Positions 27,616 through 37,073 are shown, counted from the first letter of the stretch. The stretch is DNA of 64,000 bases from Sphingomonas phyllosphaerae 5.2 (GCF_000419605.1 NZ_ATTI01000001.1:62001-126000); one strand, 5' to 3'. Translations and numbers: made by a program. The notes: generated by a model from the sequence alone, not told the origin.

Positions 27616-27648
27616 TTGACAGCGGCTTACCCCCTGATAGCGATATCA
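27616..27648 (+). promoter_or_regulatory. LacI-family-type operator with candidate -35 for the TonB receptor
   Basis: TGATAGCGATATCA (27635-27648) is a 14-bp near-palindrome: six of seven base pairs are symmetric, with the central CG typical of LacI/GalR operators. TTGACA lies at 27616-27621, so the operator covers the expected -10 region. It is 65 bp before the receptor ATG and 170 bp before the GH43 start, so it could control one or both. No lacI gene is in the window. Confidence 0.5.
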
Positions 27649-27712
27649 CCAAGCGCGCAGCAGAGCGTGAATGATAACGCGGCGAACGGGCCGCGAAAAA
27701 CTGGAGGGGATT

Positions 27713-30700
27713 ATGAAGGGAAGCCAAATTCTCGGCGCGCTCGCGCGCTCGTCGTCGGTGTGGGCGCTGGCCGTCAGCGTCGGCGTGACCGGCGTGGCCG
27801 GCGCGCAGACCGCCACCGGCGGCACGACCGCGAGCCCGACCAACGCCCAGCCGGGCGCCACCACGCTCGCGCAGGACACCGCGACCCCGACCACGGCCGT
27901 GGGCGAGGACAGCGCCGGGGGTGACGACATCGTCGTTACCGGCGTGCGCGCCAGCCTCGACCGCGCGATCGCGATCAAGCGCGACTCGCCGGGCGTCGTC
28001 GACGCGATCAGCGCGGAGGATATCGGCAAGTTCCCCGACACCAACCTCGCCGAATCGTTGCAGCGGATCACCGGCGTCTCGATCAACCGCGTGAACGGCG
28101 AAGGTTCGCAGGTCTCTGTCCGCGGCTTCTCGGGCGGGTTCAACCTGGTGACGATCAACGGGCGTCAGCTGCCCGCGACCAACATCGACACCAGCGGCGG
28201 CAATCTGTTCGCACGCGGCGCGGGCCGCTCGTTCGACTTCCAGAACATCGCCTCGGAAGGCGTCAGCGGGCTGGAGGTCTACAAGACGGGACGCGCCTCG
28301 GTGCCGACCGGCGGCATCGGCGCCACGATCAACATCGATACGCGCAAGCCGCTCGACTCGCGTGAGAGCGGCATGACCGGCTCGATCGGCGCCAAGGCGC
28401 TGTACGACACGTCGGTAGAAAAGTCCGAGGACAGCAAGCACCGCGTGACCCCGGAAGTGTCGGGGCTGCTCAACTACAAGAACGACGAAGGCACGTTCGG
28501 CGCGGCGGTGTTCGGCAGCTACCAGCTGCGTTACTCGGCGTCGGCGCAGTCGAACCCGAACTACTGGAACGTCGTTCCGACCGCGGACTTCTTCAATCCC
28601 GGCACGTTCATCAACTCGACCACGGTCATCGACGGCACGCGTCCGACCGCGCCGTACGTGCTGGTGCCGAACGACAGCCGCTACCAGTTCTCGGAAAACC
28701 GCCGCGAGCGCATCAACTTCCAGGGCGTGTTGCAGTTCAAGCCGACCGACACCCTGGAATTCACGGTCGACAGCCTGTTCGCGCAAAACCGCCTGCGTGA
28801 GCAGCGCAGCGAGCAGACGAACTGGTTCAACCGCCCGTTCAGCGAAGTGCGTTTCGACGACAACCCGAACATGGCGACCGCGATCTTCCTGCGCGATTAC
28901 CTGCCGAACGGCCCGAAGGACGAAGGCTTCGAGCAGCAGCAGGCGGCGACCAAGGCACGGCTGGGATCGGTCGGCCTGAACGCCAAGTGGGAGTTCATGC
29001 CCAACCTGACGTTGACCGTCGACGGGCACCATTCGGTGTCGACCTCGTCGCCGGACAACCCCAACGGCACCACCGCGACGACGGTGGCGCTGGGCGCGCC
29101 GGTGATCCAGGGCCACTCGCTCGACTTCAGCACCGGCTTCCCGCAGCAGGCGCAGGTCATCAACGACTGCTATCGCGCGACGCCAACGTCGATCGCCAGC
29201 GGCAATTGCAACGGCGTGCTCGACATCGGCGACCTGGGCTCCGCCCCGGCGCGCACGATCATCTCGCGCCAGCGGCAGCAGATCGACCAGCTGCAGGCGC
29301 GGCTCGGCTGGGATCTGGGCGGCGGCAGCCGCTTCGATGCCGGTGGTTCGTACACCGACTCGAAGATGCATTCGACGCAGACGCAGACGCAGCAGACGCT
29401 GGGCGACTGGGGCCTGCAAAATCCGGGCATCATCTCGCAGCTGGCACCGGAGCTGGTCCAGCAATATTGCCTGACCTGCAAGTTCGACCACTTCAACCCG
29501 GCGTCGGAAGGCCAGTCGCTGATCGCGTTCCGCGGCAATGCGATCGACCTCTACAACGTGCTGAGCCCCTATTACACCGGGCTGGGCCAGCCGCCGGCAC
29601 CGTCGGCCCCCGCCGACGACACCGTCCGCGAAAAGATCTGGGCGGTGTTCGGCCAGTTCACGTGGAACGGCGAAGTCGCAGGCAAGCCGGCGAACCTCGT
29701 CATCGGCGCACGGTACGAGCAGACGCGGGTCCAGTCGGACGCGGTGCAGACCTACAACAACATCGTCTGGACGGCCGACAACGACTTCCGCGGCGATTCG
29801 AGCGGGGTGTTCACGAGCCGACGCCAGCGCGGCAATTACGAGAACCTGTTGCCGGCGGTCGATTTCAGCATCGAGCCGATCACCAACGTGAAGGCGCGCG
29901 TCTCGTTCAGCCGCACGCTCGCACGGCCCGACTACGGCAACCTGTTCGCGACCGAATCGGCGGGTGCGCCGGGCCGTCCGACCGCGCTGGGCGGCATCCC
30001 GACCGGCAACAAGGGCAATGCCAACCTGCTGCCGCTGCTGTCGGATAACTTCGACGTGTCGCTGGAGTGGTATTACAAGCCGTCCAGCTTCGTCTCGATC
30101 GGGTTCTTCGACAAGCGGGTCGCCAACTTCCTGGGCACCGGGGTCATCAACCAGAACCTGTTCGGGTTGCGCGACCCCAGCTCCGGCGCGGCCGGATCGC
30201 GTTCCGGCACGGCGGCGGCATACCTGCGTGGCGCCGGACGCGACCTGAGCGACGTGAATCTGTTCAGCTACACGGCGTTGCTGGTGCAGAACAACGGCAA
30301 TCAGGCGGCGGCGACCTCGCAGTTCGAGGCGAATTACGTCACCGGCCCGAATGGCGGCGGCGCACTCAACCAGTCGTTCGTCAACAGCCTGCTGGCGGCG
30401 GTCGACATCGCCTCCGATCCGAACGATCCGCTGTTCAACTTCTCGGTCTCGCAGCCGATCAACAACCGCGAGGGCAAGATCCACGGCTTCGAACTGGCGT
30501 GGACGAACTTCTTCGGGAACACCGGCTTCGGTTTCGCGGGGTCGTTCACGAAGGTGAGCGGTGACGTGAACGTCGATCCGTACGCGGACCCGACGGTCAA
30601 CATCTTCGCGCTGACCGGATTGGGCAACAGCGCGAACGCCACCGGCATCTACGACAAGAACGGCCTGTCGGCGCGTGTCGCGTACAACTGGCGCGACAAG

Positions 30701-30931
30701 TACCTGGTCGCGACCAACCAGGGCGGCAACCGCAACCCGTTGTTCGTGGCGCCGTTCGGCACGCTGGACGTCAACATCAGCTACGACGTGAACGACCATG
30801 TCGCGGTCACGCTGGAAGGGATCAACCTGACCAGCGAGAGCGTGAAGACCTATGGCCGTACCGAGCGTAACCTGGTGCTGGCGCAGGAATTGAAGCCGCG
30901 TTTCCTGCTGGGCGCGCGCTATCGCTTCTGA
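27713..30931 (+). CDS. TonB-dependent receptor (Caulobacter type)
   Basis: The 1072-residue outer-membrane receptor starts at an ATG behind GGAGGGG. The signal peptide ends near GVAGAQT. A Thr/Ala-rich stretch leads to the TonB-box-like DDIVVTG, then the plug domain with KRDSPGVVDAISAEDIGKFPD and LAESLQRITGVSINR, typical of the TIGR01782 group. The 22-strand barrel ends in FLLGARYRF. It imports a bulky substrate using TonB energy. The context (GH43 divergent; SapC, cupin and halogenase downstream) points to plant-polymer fragments or an aromatic compound. Confidence 0.93.
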   Translation: MKGSQILGALARSSSVWALAVSVGVTGVAGAQTATGGTTASPTNAQPGATTLAQDTATPTTAVGEDSAGGDDIVVTGVRASLDRAIAIKRDSPGVVDAISAEDIGKFPDTNLAESLQRITGVSINRVNGEGSQVSVRGFSGGFNLVTINGRQLPATNIDTSGGNLFARGAGRSFDFQNIASEGVSGLEVYKTGRASVPTGGIGATINIDTRKPLDSRESGMTGSIGAKALYDTSVEKSEDSKHRVTPEVSGLLNYKNDEGTFGAAVFGSYQLRYSASAQSNPNYWNVVPTADFFNPGTFINSTTVIDGTRPTAPYVLVPNDSRYQFSENRRERINFQGVLQFKPTDTLEFTVDSLFAQNRLREQRSEQTNWFNRPFSEVRFDDNPNMATAIFLRDYLPNGPKDEGFEQQQAATKARLGSVGLNAKWEFMPNLTLTVDGHHSVSTSSPDNPNGTTATTVALGAPVIQGHSLDFSTGFPQQAQVINDCYRATPTSIASGNCNGVLDIGDLGSAPARTIISRQRQQIDQLQARLGWDLGGGSRFDAGGSYTDSKMHSTQTQTQQTLGDWGLQNPGIISQLAPELVQQYCLTCKFDHFNPASEGQSLIAFRGNAIDLYNVLSPYYTGLGQPPAPSAPADDTVREKIWAVFGQFTWNGEVAGKPANLVIGARYEQTRVQSDAVQTYNNIVWTADNDFRGDSSGVFTSRRQRGNYENLLPAVDFSIEPITNVKARVSFSRTLARPDYGNLFATESAGAPGRPTALGGIPTGNKGNANLLPLLSDNFDVSLEWYYKPSSFVSIGFFDKRVANFLGTGVINQNLFGLRDPSSGAAGSRSGTAAAYLRGAGRDLSDVNLFSYTALLVQNNGNQAAATSQFEANYVTGPNGGGALNQSFVNSLLAAVDIASDPNDPLFNFSVSQPINNREGKIHGFELAWTNFFGNTGFGFAGSFTKVSGDVNVDPYADPTVNIFALTGLGNSANATGIYDKNGLSARVAYNWRDKYLVATNQGGNRNPLFVAPFGTLDVNISYDVNDHVAVTLEGINLTSESVKTYGRTERNLVLAQELKPRFLLGARYRF

Positions 30932-30960
30932 GGCGCGGGCGACACGCCGGCGATTACCGG

Positions 30961-30992
30961 AGGGCCACCGCTTGCGGTGGCCCTTTGCGTTT
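30961..30992 (+). terminator. Hairpin between the TonB receptor and sapC-like gene
   Basis: A perfect 10-bp stem (30961-30970 with 30975-30984, loop CTTG) is followed by TTGCGTTT. It starts 30 bp after the receptor stop and 23 bp before the SapC start, so it may cut expression of the downstream three genes relative to the receptor. Confidence 0.7.
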
Positions 30993-31006
30993 GGAAGAAT
31001 GATCCG

Positions 31007-31705
31007 ATGACCTTCGTCCCACTCGACAATGTCGATCACCACGCGCTGACCGTCGCGGTGCGCGCCGGCGCCGAATTCGGCGACCACGCGAACCTGCTGC
31101 CGATCGTGCCGGCCGAATTCGAGGAGGCGCAGCGCGACCTGCCGATCGTCTTTCGCCGCGGCGGCGACGGGATCGCGGCCTTCGTGCTGCTCGGCTTCGA
31201 TCGCGGCGAGAATTTGTTCGTCGCGGATGGGCAGTGGACGACCCGCTATGTGCCCGCGGTGCAGCGGCGCGGGCCGTTCGCGCTGGCGCGGTCGGCGACC
31301 GGCGAGGAGGCGATCGAGGTCGATCTCGACGATGCGCGGGTCGGGGCGGCGGACGGGTTGCCGCTGTTCCGCGATCATGGCGGCGACGCGCCGTATCTGG
31401 AGCATGTCACCGCGGCGTTGCGGCTGCTGCGCGACGGGCAGGCGAGCGCGGCCGCGATCCATGCCGATCTTGCGGCGGCGGGGCTGCTGCGCGACGTGAC
31501 GCTGCGCATCGATCTGGGCGACGCCGGGGGATATGAACTGACCGACCTGCTGACGATCGATCAGGCGGCTCTGGCGGGATTGTCGGGCGCGGTGTTGGAG
31601 CGGCTGCACGGCAACGGCCTGTTGCGTGCGGCGACGATGGCGGCGGCGTCGCTGGGGAATATCGAGCGGCTGATCGAGTTGAAGACGCTGCGGGTGGCGG
31701 GGTGA
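31007..31705 (+). CDS. SapC family protein
   Basis: The 232-residue protein starts at an ATG with GGAAG 9 nt upstream. SapC marks are VPLDNVDHHALTV at the start, ANLLPIVPAEFEEAQRDLPIVF, and FDRGENLFVADGQWTTRYVPAVQRRGPF. Family members often follow Caulobacter-type TonB receptors. The name comes from an S-layer context in Campylobacter, but the function here is unknown; no signal peptide is seen. Its stop overlaps the GTG of the cupin gene. Confidence 0.88.
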   Translation: MTFVPLDNVDHHALTVAVRAGAEFGDHANLLPIVPAEFEEAQRDLPIVFRRGGDGIAAFVLLGFDRGENLFVADGQWTTRYVPAVQRRGPFALARSATGEEAIEVDLDDARVGAADGLPLFRDHGGDAPYLEHVTAALRLLRDGQASAAAIHADLAAAGLLRDVTLRIDLGDAGGYELTDLLTIDQAALAGLSGAVLERLHGNGLLRAATMAAASLGNIERLIELKTLRVAG

Positions 31706-32727
31706 GCGCGGCGATCACCGACGTGCGCGCGCGCGAGATCGCGGCGGACGATCCGGCGGCGCGCGACCTTCCCGCGCTGGTCGCGGGCGGGCAGCCGGTG
31801 GTGGTGCGCGGGCTGGCCGCGGACTGGCCGCTGGTGGTGGCGGGGCAGGCGGGGCCGAAGGTGGCGGTCGATTACCTGCTGCGCTTCTACGGCGGGCGAC
31901 CGGGGGCGGGCTATACCGCGGCGGCGGACCGGGGCGGGCGGTATTTCTACGACGAGACGCTGACGCGGCTCGATTTCGCGGCGGAGCGGGTCGCCCTCGA
32001 CGATTACCTGGCACGGATGCTGGCGTCGCTGGAGGAGGTGGGCGCGCCGTCCTTCTACATCGGCTCGACCGACCTCGACCAATTCTTCCCCGGCATGACC
32101 GGCGAAAACCCGCTGCCGCACGCCGATGTTGCGCGCGTGCTGCGCAGCATCTGGATCGGGACACGGACGATCGCGTCGGCGCATTACGACATGTCGAACA
32201 ACATCGCGGTATGCGCGGTCGGGCGGCGGCGGTTCACGTTGTTCCCGCCCGAACAGGTGGCGAACCTCTATCCGGGGCCACTGGAGCCGACACCGGGCGG
32301 GCAGGTGGTGTCGCTGGTCGATTTCCGCGCGCCGGACCCGACGCGCTACCCGGATTTCCCGAAGGCGGTGGCGGCGGCGCAGGTGGCGGAGCTGGGGCCG
32401 GGCGACGCGGTGGTCTATCCGGCGCTCTGGTGGCACCATGTCGAGGCGCTCGATCCGTTCAACGTGCTGGTGAACTATTGGTGGAACGACGCGCCCGCGT
32501 TCATGGACACGCCGATGAACACGCTGCTCCACGCGCTGCTGAGCCTGCGCGACCGCCCGGCGGCGGAGAAGGCGTCGTGGCGGGCGCTGTTCGATTACTA
32601 CGTGTTCGACGACGCCGGCCGCGCCGCGGCGCATTTGCCGGAGGCCGCGCGCGGGCCGCTCGCCCCGCTCGACGATATCGCGGCGCGGCGATTGCGCGCT
32701 GACTTGCTGAGGAAGCTGAACCGATGA
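31702..32727 (+). CDS. Cupin-like / JmjC-domain oxygenase
   Basis: The 341-residue protein begins at GTG 31702 (GTGA overlap). It has the cupin_8/JmjC fold: QPVVVRGLAADWP near residue 31, FYIGSTDLDQFFPGM, iron ligands H161 and D163 in SAHYDMSNN and the distal His in ALWWHHVEA (about 245). This matches Fe(II)/2-oxoglutarate hydroxylases. It is fixed between SapC and flavin-halogenase genes in many sphingomonads and Caulobacterales, suggesting a shared substrate. The substrate is not known. Confidence 0.86.
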   Translation: MSAAITDVRAREIAADDPAARDLPALVAGGQPVVVRGLAADWPLVVAGQAGPKVAVDYLLRFYGGRPGAGYTAAADRGGRYFYDETLTRLDFAAERVALDDYLARMLASLEEVGAPSFYIGSTDLDQFFPGMTGENPLPHADVARVLRSIWIGTRTIASAHYDMSNNIAVCAVGRRRFTLFPPEQVANLYPGPLEPTPGGQVVSLVDFRAPDPTRYPDFPKAVAAAQVAELGPGDAVVYPALWWHHVEALDPFNVLVNYWWNDAPAFMDTPMNTLLHALLSLRDRPAAEKASWRALFDYYVFDDAGRAAAHLPEAARGPLAPLDDIAARRLRADLLRKLNR

Positions 32728-34187
32728 CACGCGTACGGCGGGTGGTGATTGCCGGCGGCGGGACCGCGGGCTGGCTGGCGGCGGCGATCCTGACCAAGCA
32801 GGTCGGCGCGATGGTGGAAGTCACGCTGGTCGAATCGGAGGAAATCGGCACGGTCGGCGTCGGCGAATCGACGATCCCGACGGTGCGCGCCTTCCATGCG
32901 CTGCTGGGGATCGACGAGCGCGAGTTCGTGCGCGCGACCGGCGCCAGCTTCAAGCTGGGGATATCCTTCGAAGGCTGGTCGCGCGAGGCGGAGCGCTACA
33001 TGCACTCTTTCGGCAAGCTGGGCCATTCGACGTGGATGGCGGACTTCCACCATTTCTGGCTGGAGGGCCGCGCGCAGGGCGTCGCCGACGAGCTCGGCGC
33101 CTATTGCGTCGAGCATGAGGCGGCACGCGGCGAGCGATTCGCGGGCGGGCAGGATGCCGCGCTGAACTATGCGTATCATTTCGATGCCGGGCGCTATGCG
33201 CGCTATCTGCGCGAACGCTGCGAGGCGGACGGCCTGACGCGCGTCGAGGGCAAGATCGCGCGGGTCGAGCGCGACGGCGAGAGCGGCGACATCGCGGCGC
33301 TGATCATGGAGGATGGCGCGCGCGTCGAGGGCGACCTGTTCCTGGATTGCACCGGTTTTCGCGCGCTGCTGATCGGCGACGCGCTCGGGGTCGGATACGA
33401 GGACTGGCGCGAGTGGCTGCCGACCGACCGGGCGATCGCGGTGCAGACGACCGCGACGGGGCCGGCGGTGCCCTATACGCGCGCGATCGCGCATGACGCA
33501 GGGTGGCAGTGGCGCATCCCGCTCCAGCATCGGCTGGGCAACGGAATCGTCTATGCCAGCGATTACCTGAGTGAGGACGAAGCGCGGGCGCGGCTGCTGT
33601 CGACGGTTACCGGCGAGACGCTGATCGAGCCGCGCACGATCCGCTTCCGCACCGGGCGACGGGTGAAGGCGTGGGAGCGCAATTGCGTGGCGCTGAGCCT
33701 GGCGGGCGGGTTCGTCGAACCGCTGGAGTCGACCAGCATCCACCTGATCATGATCGCACTGACGCGATTGTTGCAGCTGTTTCCGTTCGACGGGGTCAGC
33801 GAGGCGGCGGCGGCGCGCTTCAACGACATGGCGCAGCGCGAGGTCGAGGGGGTGCGCGACTTCATCATCCTGCACTACACGCTCAACCAGCGCGACGAGC
33901 CGTTCTGGCGACGGATGCGCGACATGCCGCTACCCGATTCGCTGGCGACGCGGATCGCGCTGTTCCGCGAGAGCGCGCAGGCGTTCCAGGCGAGCGACGA
34001 ACTGTTCACGGTGACGTCGTGGGTGCAGGTGATGCTGGGGCAGCGATTGATGCCGGACACGCACAACCGGCTGGCGCGGATGATGCCGCCCGGGCGATTG
34101 CAGCAGACGCTGGGACAGCTCGCCGGGCAGGTGGCGGGCGCCGTGCGCGGATTGCCCGTGCATCAGGCCTATCTGGACCGGATGTAA
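32724..34187 (+). CDS. Flavin-dependent tryptophan halogenase family protein
   Basis: The 487-residue protein has the FAD motif GGGTAGW (11-17), the catalytic lysine in ATGASFKLGI (K77) and the halogenase signature WxWxIP in GWQWRIPL (261-266), so the key residues for making a lysine chloramine or bromamine are present. The likely reaction is halogenation of tryptophan, indole or a related aromatic ring using FADH2 from a separate reductase, which is not in the window. Related enzymes beside TonB receptors, such as BrvH of Brevundimonas, prefer bromide and indole. The start overlaps the cupin stop (ATGA). Confidence 0.9.
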   Translation: MTRVRRVVIAGGGTAGWLAAAILTKQVGAMVEVTLVESEEIGTVGVGESTIPTVRAFHALLGIDEREFVRATGASFKLGISFEGWSREAERYMHSFGKLGHSTWMADFHHFWLEGRAQGVADELGAYCVEHEAARGERFAGGQDAALNYAYHFDAGRYARYLRERCEADGLTRVEGKIARVERDGESGDIAALIMEDGARVEGDLFLDCTGFRALLIGDALGVGYEDWREWLPTDRAIAVQTTATGPAVPYTRAIAHDAGWQWRIPLQHRLGNGIVYASDYLSEDEARARLLSTVTGETLIEPRTIRFRTGRRVKAWERNCVALSLAGGFVEPLESTSIHLIMIALTRLLQLFPFDGVSEAAAARFNDMAQREVEGVRDFIILHYTLNQRDEPFWRRMRDMPLPDSLATRIALFRESAQAFQASDELFTVTSWVQVMLGQRLMPDTHNRLARMMPPGRLQQTLGQLAGQVAGAVRGLPVHQAYLDRM

Positions 34188-34209
34188 CGCGCCGTCGCCG
34201 CGCCGATCT

Positions 34210-35145
34210 TCAGCGCGGGCGGGTCCAGAGCCGGTGATCGCGCGGCGTGTCGGGGAGCGATTGCCGGCGCGCCGCCTGCACCGCGGCGCGCGCGATCCAG
34301 CCGAGCTTCGCGGCCTTCGACGTGGTGACGCGGTGGTCCCACGCGCGTTCGCCGCGCGCGGCAACGGCACGGGCGATGTCGCCGTAGATGCCGGCCGCGG
34401 CGAGCACCGCCCACGCCGAGCGGAACGACAGCGCCTTGGTGCCGATCGCCGCGCTGTCCTCGTGCAGTTGCGCGCGCGTGGCGAGCCGGCGCGCAAGCAC
34501 CGCGAGCCGCGGGCGAAACGGCGGCTTCATGTGCTGGCCGGGCGGCATGTCCATCTCGGCAAGCCACTCGTCGGGCAGGTAGCAGCGCGCGACGCGGTCA
34601 TCCTCGTCGATGTCGCGCGCGATATTGGCGAGCTGGAAGGCGAGGCCGAGGTCACAGGCACGGTCGAGCGTCGCGTCGTCGTCGGGCGACACCCCCATCA
34701 CTACCGCCATCAGGCAGCCGACGGCACCGGCGACATGGTAGCAATAACGATAGAGGTCGTTTTCGCTGCGCGGGCGCCAGTCGTCGGCATCGAGCTGGAA
34801 ACCGTCGATCACGTCGTGGACGAAGCGGCGCGGCAGCCCGGTCTCCCGCGCGACGACGCCCAGCGCGTCGAAGGCGGGCTCGCCGGTGGCTTGCCCGTCG
34901 AGCGCCATGTCACTGAGTGCGCGGACCCTGTCGACCTGCGCCTGCGCGTCGGTGACGATCGTGCGGTCGTGGCCGTGATCCTGCCCGTCGACCAGATCGT
35001 CGCAGGCGCGGCACCAGGCGTACAGCAGCCACGCACGCTCGCGCACGACCGGGGCGAACAGTTTCGAGGCGGCGGCGAAGCTCTTCGACCCGCGCGCGAT
35101 CGAGGCGCGGGCGCTTTCGACCAGCGCCGCGCGCGTTTCGATCAC
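34210..35145 (-). CDS. crtB: Phytoene synthase CrtB
   Basis: The 311-residue prenyl synthase starts at a GTG with AGGGAG 10 nt upstream. It has KSFAAASKLF, the first aspartate-rich motif CRACDDLVDG, and the second in AFQLANIARDIDEDDRVARCYLP, plus YCYHVAGAVGCLM. It joins two geranylgeranyl diphosphates to phytoene. Squalene synthase-type homologues are similar, but the crtI and crtY genes in the same window favour CrtB. It is not in their operon. It converges on the halogenase gene. Confidence 0.9.
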   Translation of the reverse strand: MIETRAALVESARASIARGSKSFAAASKLFAPVVRERAWLLYAWCRACDDLVDGQDHGHDRTIVTDAQAQVDRVRALSDMALDGQATGEPAFDALGVVARETGLPRRFVHDVIDGFQLDADDWRPRSENDLYRYCYHVAGAVGCLMAVVMGVSPDDDATLDRACDLGLAFQLANIARDIDEDDRVARCYLPDEWLAEMDMPPGQHMKPPFRPRLAVLARRLATRAQLHEDSAAIGTKALSFRSAWAVLAAAGIYGDIARAVAARGERAWDHRVTTSKAAKLGWIARAAVQAARRQSLPDTPRDHRLWTRPR

Positions 35146-35157
35146 CGGATGCGCTCC

Positions 35158-35739
35158 CTAAAGATCCGACGCGGCCATGCGCACGATCGGCTGCGTCGGA
35201 ACATGTGCGGCCATGCGGTCGAGCAGCCCATCGAGCGTCGCGTCGACGATCAGCAGCTCGCGGTGCTGCGCGCGCAGGAAGCCGACCTCGCCCATCTTCT
35301 CCCAGAAGGCGACGATCGCGTCGTAATAGCCACGCGCATTGAGCAACCCCACCGGATCGGCGTGATAGCCGAGTTGCGCCCAGCTGAGCGCTTCCCACAA
35401 TTCGTCCATCGTGCCGGTGCCGCCGGGCAGGGTGACGAAGCCGTCGGCGAGGTCGGTGAACAGCTGCTTGCGCTGGTGCATCCCCGTCACAACGTGCAAC
35501 TCGGCGAGGCCGCGATGTGCGACTTCCGCGTCGACCAGCGCCTGCGGGATCACGCCGATCACCTCGCCGCCCGCCGCCAGCGCCGCATCGGCGATCGCGC
35601 CCATCAGCCCCAGCCGCCCGCCGCCATAGACGACGCCGATCCCGCGGGTGGCGAGCGCATGCCCGACCTCCCGTGCCAGATCGACGTAGAAGGGGTCGGC
35701 GGGCGTGGCGGAGCCGCAGTAGATGGCGAGGCGCTTCAT
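35158..35739 (-). CDS. LOG family / TIGR00730 nucleotide-5'-monophosphate phosphoribohydrolase
   Basis: The 193-residue Rossmann-fold protein has YCGSATPADP near the start, VYGGGRLGLMG, MHQRKQLF and the active-site signature LPGGTGTMDELWE. Homologues cleave cytokinin riboside monophosphates or other nucleoside monophosphates; the bacterial substrate is generally unknown. It is the first gene before crtB, 12 bp apart, so the two are likely cotranscribed. Confidence 0.88.
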   Translation of the reverse strand: MKRLAIYCGSATPADPFYVDLAREVGHALATRGIGVVYGGGRLGLMGAIADAALAAGGEVIGVIPQALVDAEVAHRGLAELHVVTGMHQRKQLFTDLADGFVTLPGGTGTMDELWEALSWAQLGYHADPVGLLNARGYYDAIVAFWEKMGEVGFLRAQHRELLIVDATLDGLLDRMAAHVPTQPIVRMAASDL

Positions 35740-35770
35740 ACGCTGGGCGCTACGGGATCGCGGGAGGCAG

Positions 35771-36127
35771 GGCAACCGTATCGGCCGTACGCCGCGACGT
35801 TGATCGGGGCCGACGCCTCTCGTCGTCGTGAGCGCAGCAAAGCGACCCCCGATCGGACCAGGACGCGCTGAATCGCTTCGCTACGCCCGCCATGACGGAT
35901 CGGTTCGACCGCTCCGTGCGGTGGCTACGCATCGTGCAGTGACAGCGCACCTGCGCGATCGATCGACGACGCAGGCAACCGTATCGGCTGCGTCATGCGA
36001 TGTTGATCGGGGCTGACCCCGCCGCGCGTGATGGCGAGCGCAGCAAAGCAATAACGGGTTCGACCGGGACGCTCTGGATTGCTTCGCTACGCTCGCCATG
36101 ACGGATGGGTTCGACCATGCCGTGCGG
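35771..36127. repeat. Two tandem copies of a ~150-bp intergenic repeat with palindromic core
   Basis: Copy 1 (35771-35921) and copy 2 (35974-36127) share start (GGCAACCGTATCGGC), middle and end (GACGGAT-GGTTCGACC), period 203 bp. Each contains an inverted pair: a GAGCGCAGCAAAGC arm and a GCTTCGCTACGC-CGCCATGAC arm (copy 2: 36028-36052 and 36078-36101). These arms resemble the widespread alphaproteobacterial intergenic palindromes. They fill most of the 626-bp gap 35740-36365, which holds no supported gene. Confidence 0.75.
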
Positions 36128-36365
36128 AGCCCAAGCCTGCTGCAGTGGCAGGACACCTGCGTGACCGATCGCCTCCGTAACGGCCTTCGCTCTTGCCGCC
36201 ATTCGCCGGGCAGCGCGCGTTCGCGATCCGCGGGATGCTATTGCCGTTGCGAAATCCTCCTGCGGAGGTCCCACCACCAGAGCCGTGATTGGCACGGGAG
36301 TCGCCCGATCAAGCCCGCCAGTGACGGCAAACGTCGACGGCCGGCGTACGTCGATCCGGCGACGA

Positions 36366-37073
36366 TCACGCCAGCGGCGGGACGGTCCAGTCGATCGTGC
36401 CGCGGCCATGCGCTTCGAGGAAGGCGTTGGCCTTGCTGAAATGACCCGAGCCGAACCAGCCCTTGTACGCCGACAGCGGCGAGGGGTGGGGAGCGGTGAG
36501 GATCAGATGTCGCCCGTGCGGATCGGCGGCGCGGATCAGCGGGATCTTTGCCTGCGCGTGGCTGCCCCAGAGCATGAACACGGTCGGCGTCGCACGCGTC
36601 GCGACCGCGCGGATGATGGCGTCGGTCAACTGTTCCCAGCCACGCCCGCGGTGAGCGGCGGCGCGGCCTTCCGCAACGGTCAGCACGGTATTGAGCAGTA
36701 GCACCCCCTGCCGCGCCCATGATTCGAGGAAGCCGTGCGTGGGCGGGGCGATGCCGCAGTCGCTGGCGAGTTCGCGGTAGATGTTGGCGAGGCTGGGCGG
36801 GGGCTTCACGCCCGGGCGGACCGAGAAGCACAGGCCATGCGCCTGACCGGCGCCGTGATAGGGATCCTGCCCGAGGATCACGACCCGCACGTCGGCGAGC
36901 GGGGTGAGTTCGAGCGCGCGGAAGCGGTCGGCGGCCGGCGGGAAGATGCGTGCGCCCCCGGCTTCCTCAGCAGTGAGGAAACGCTGGAGCGCGCCCATCG
37001 TGTCGCTGGCCAGCGCGGCGGCGAGCGCCGCGCGCCAGCCCGGGTCGACCGGTGCGGTGAGGGCGTCGGTCAT
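36366..37073 (-). CDS. ung: Uracil-DNA glycosylase (family 1)
   Basis: The 235-residue enzyme removes uracil from DNA to start base excision repair. The water-activating motif is [11 protein letters not shown] (catalytic Asp70). The [11 protein letters not shown] strand and [19 protein letters not shown], with the DNA-intercalating loop, follow. [11 protein letters not shown] is also family-typical. Its start overlaps the stop of the acylphosphatase gene. Confidence 0.95.
   Translation of the reverse strand: MTDALTAPVDPGWRAALAAALASDTMGALQRFLTAEEAGGARIFPPAADRFRALELTPLADVRVVILGQDPYHGAGQAHGLCFSVRPGVKPPPSLANIYRELASDCGIAPPTHGFLESWARQGVLLLNTVLTVAEGRAAAHRGRGWEQLTDAIIRAVATRATPTVFMLWGSHAQAKIPLIRAADPHGRHLILTAPHPSPLSAYKGWFGSGHFSKANAFLEAHGRGTIDWTVPPLA

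Noticed and set aside
27512..31609. A 1365-codon open frame on the minus strand opposite the TonB receptor
   Set aside because: It is antisense to a clear receptor gene with ribosome site, signal and domains. Its sequence is Arg/Asp/Val-rich with no domain; long antisense frames are common at this GC content.
35740..36365. tRNA or small RNA gene in the repeat-rich gap
   Set aside because: The hairpins are explained by the palindromic repeats; no cloverleaf or T-loop sequence was found.
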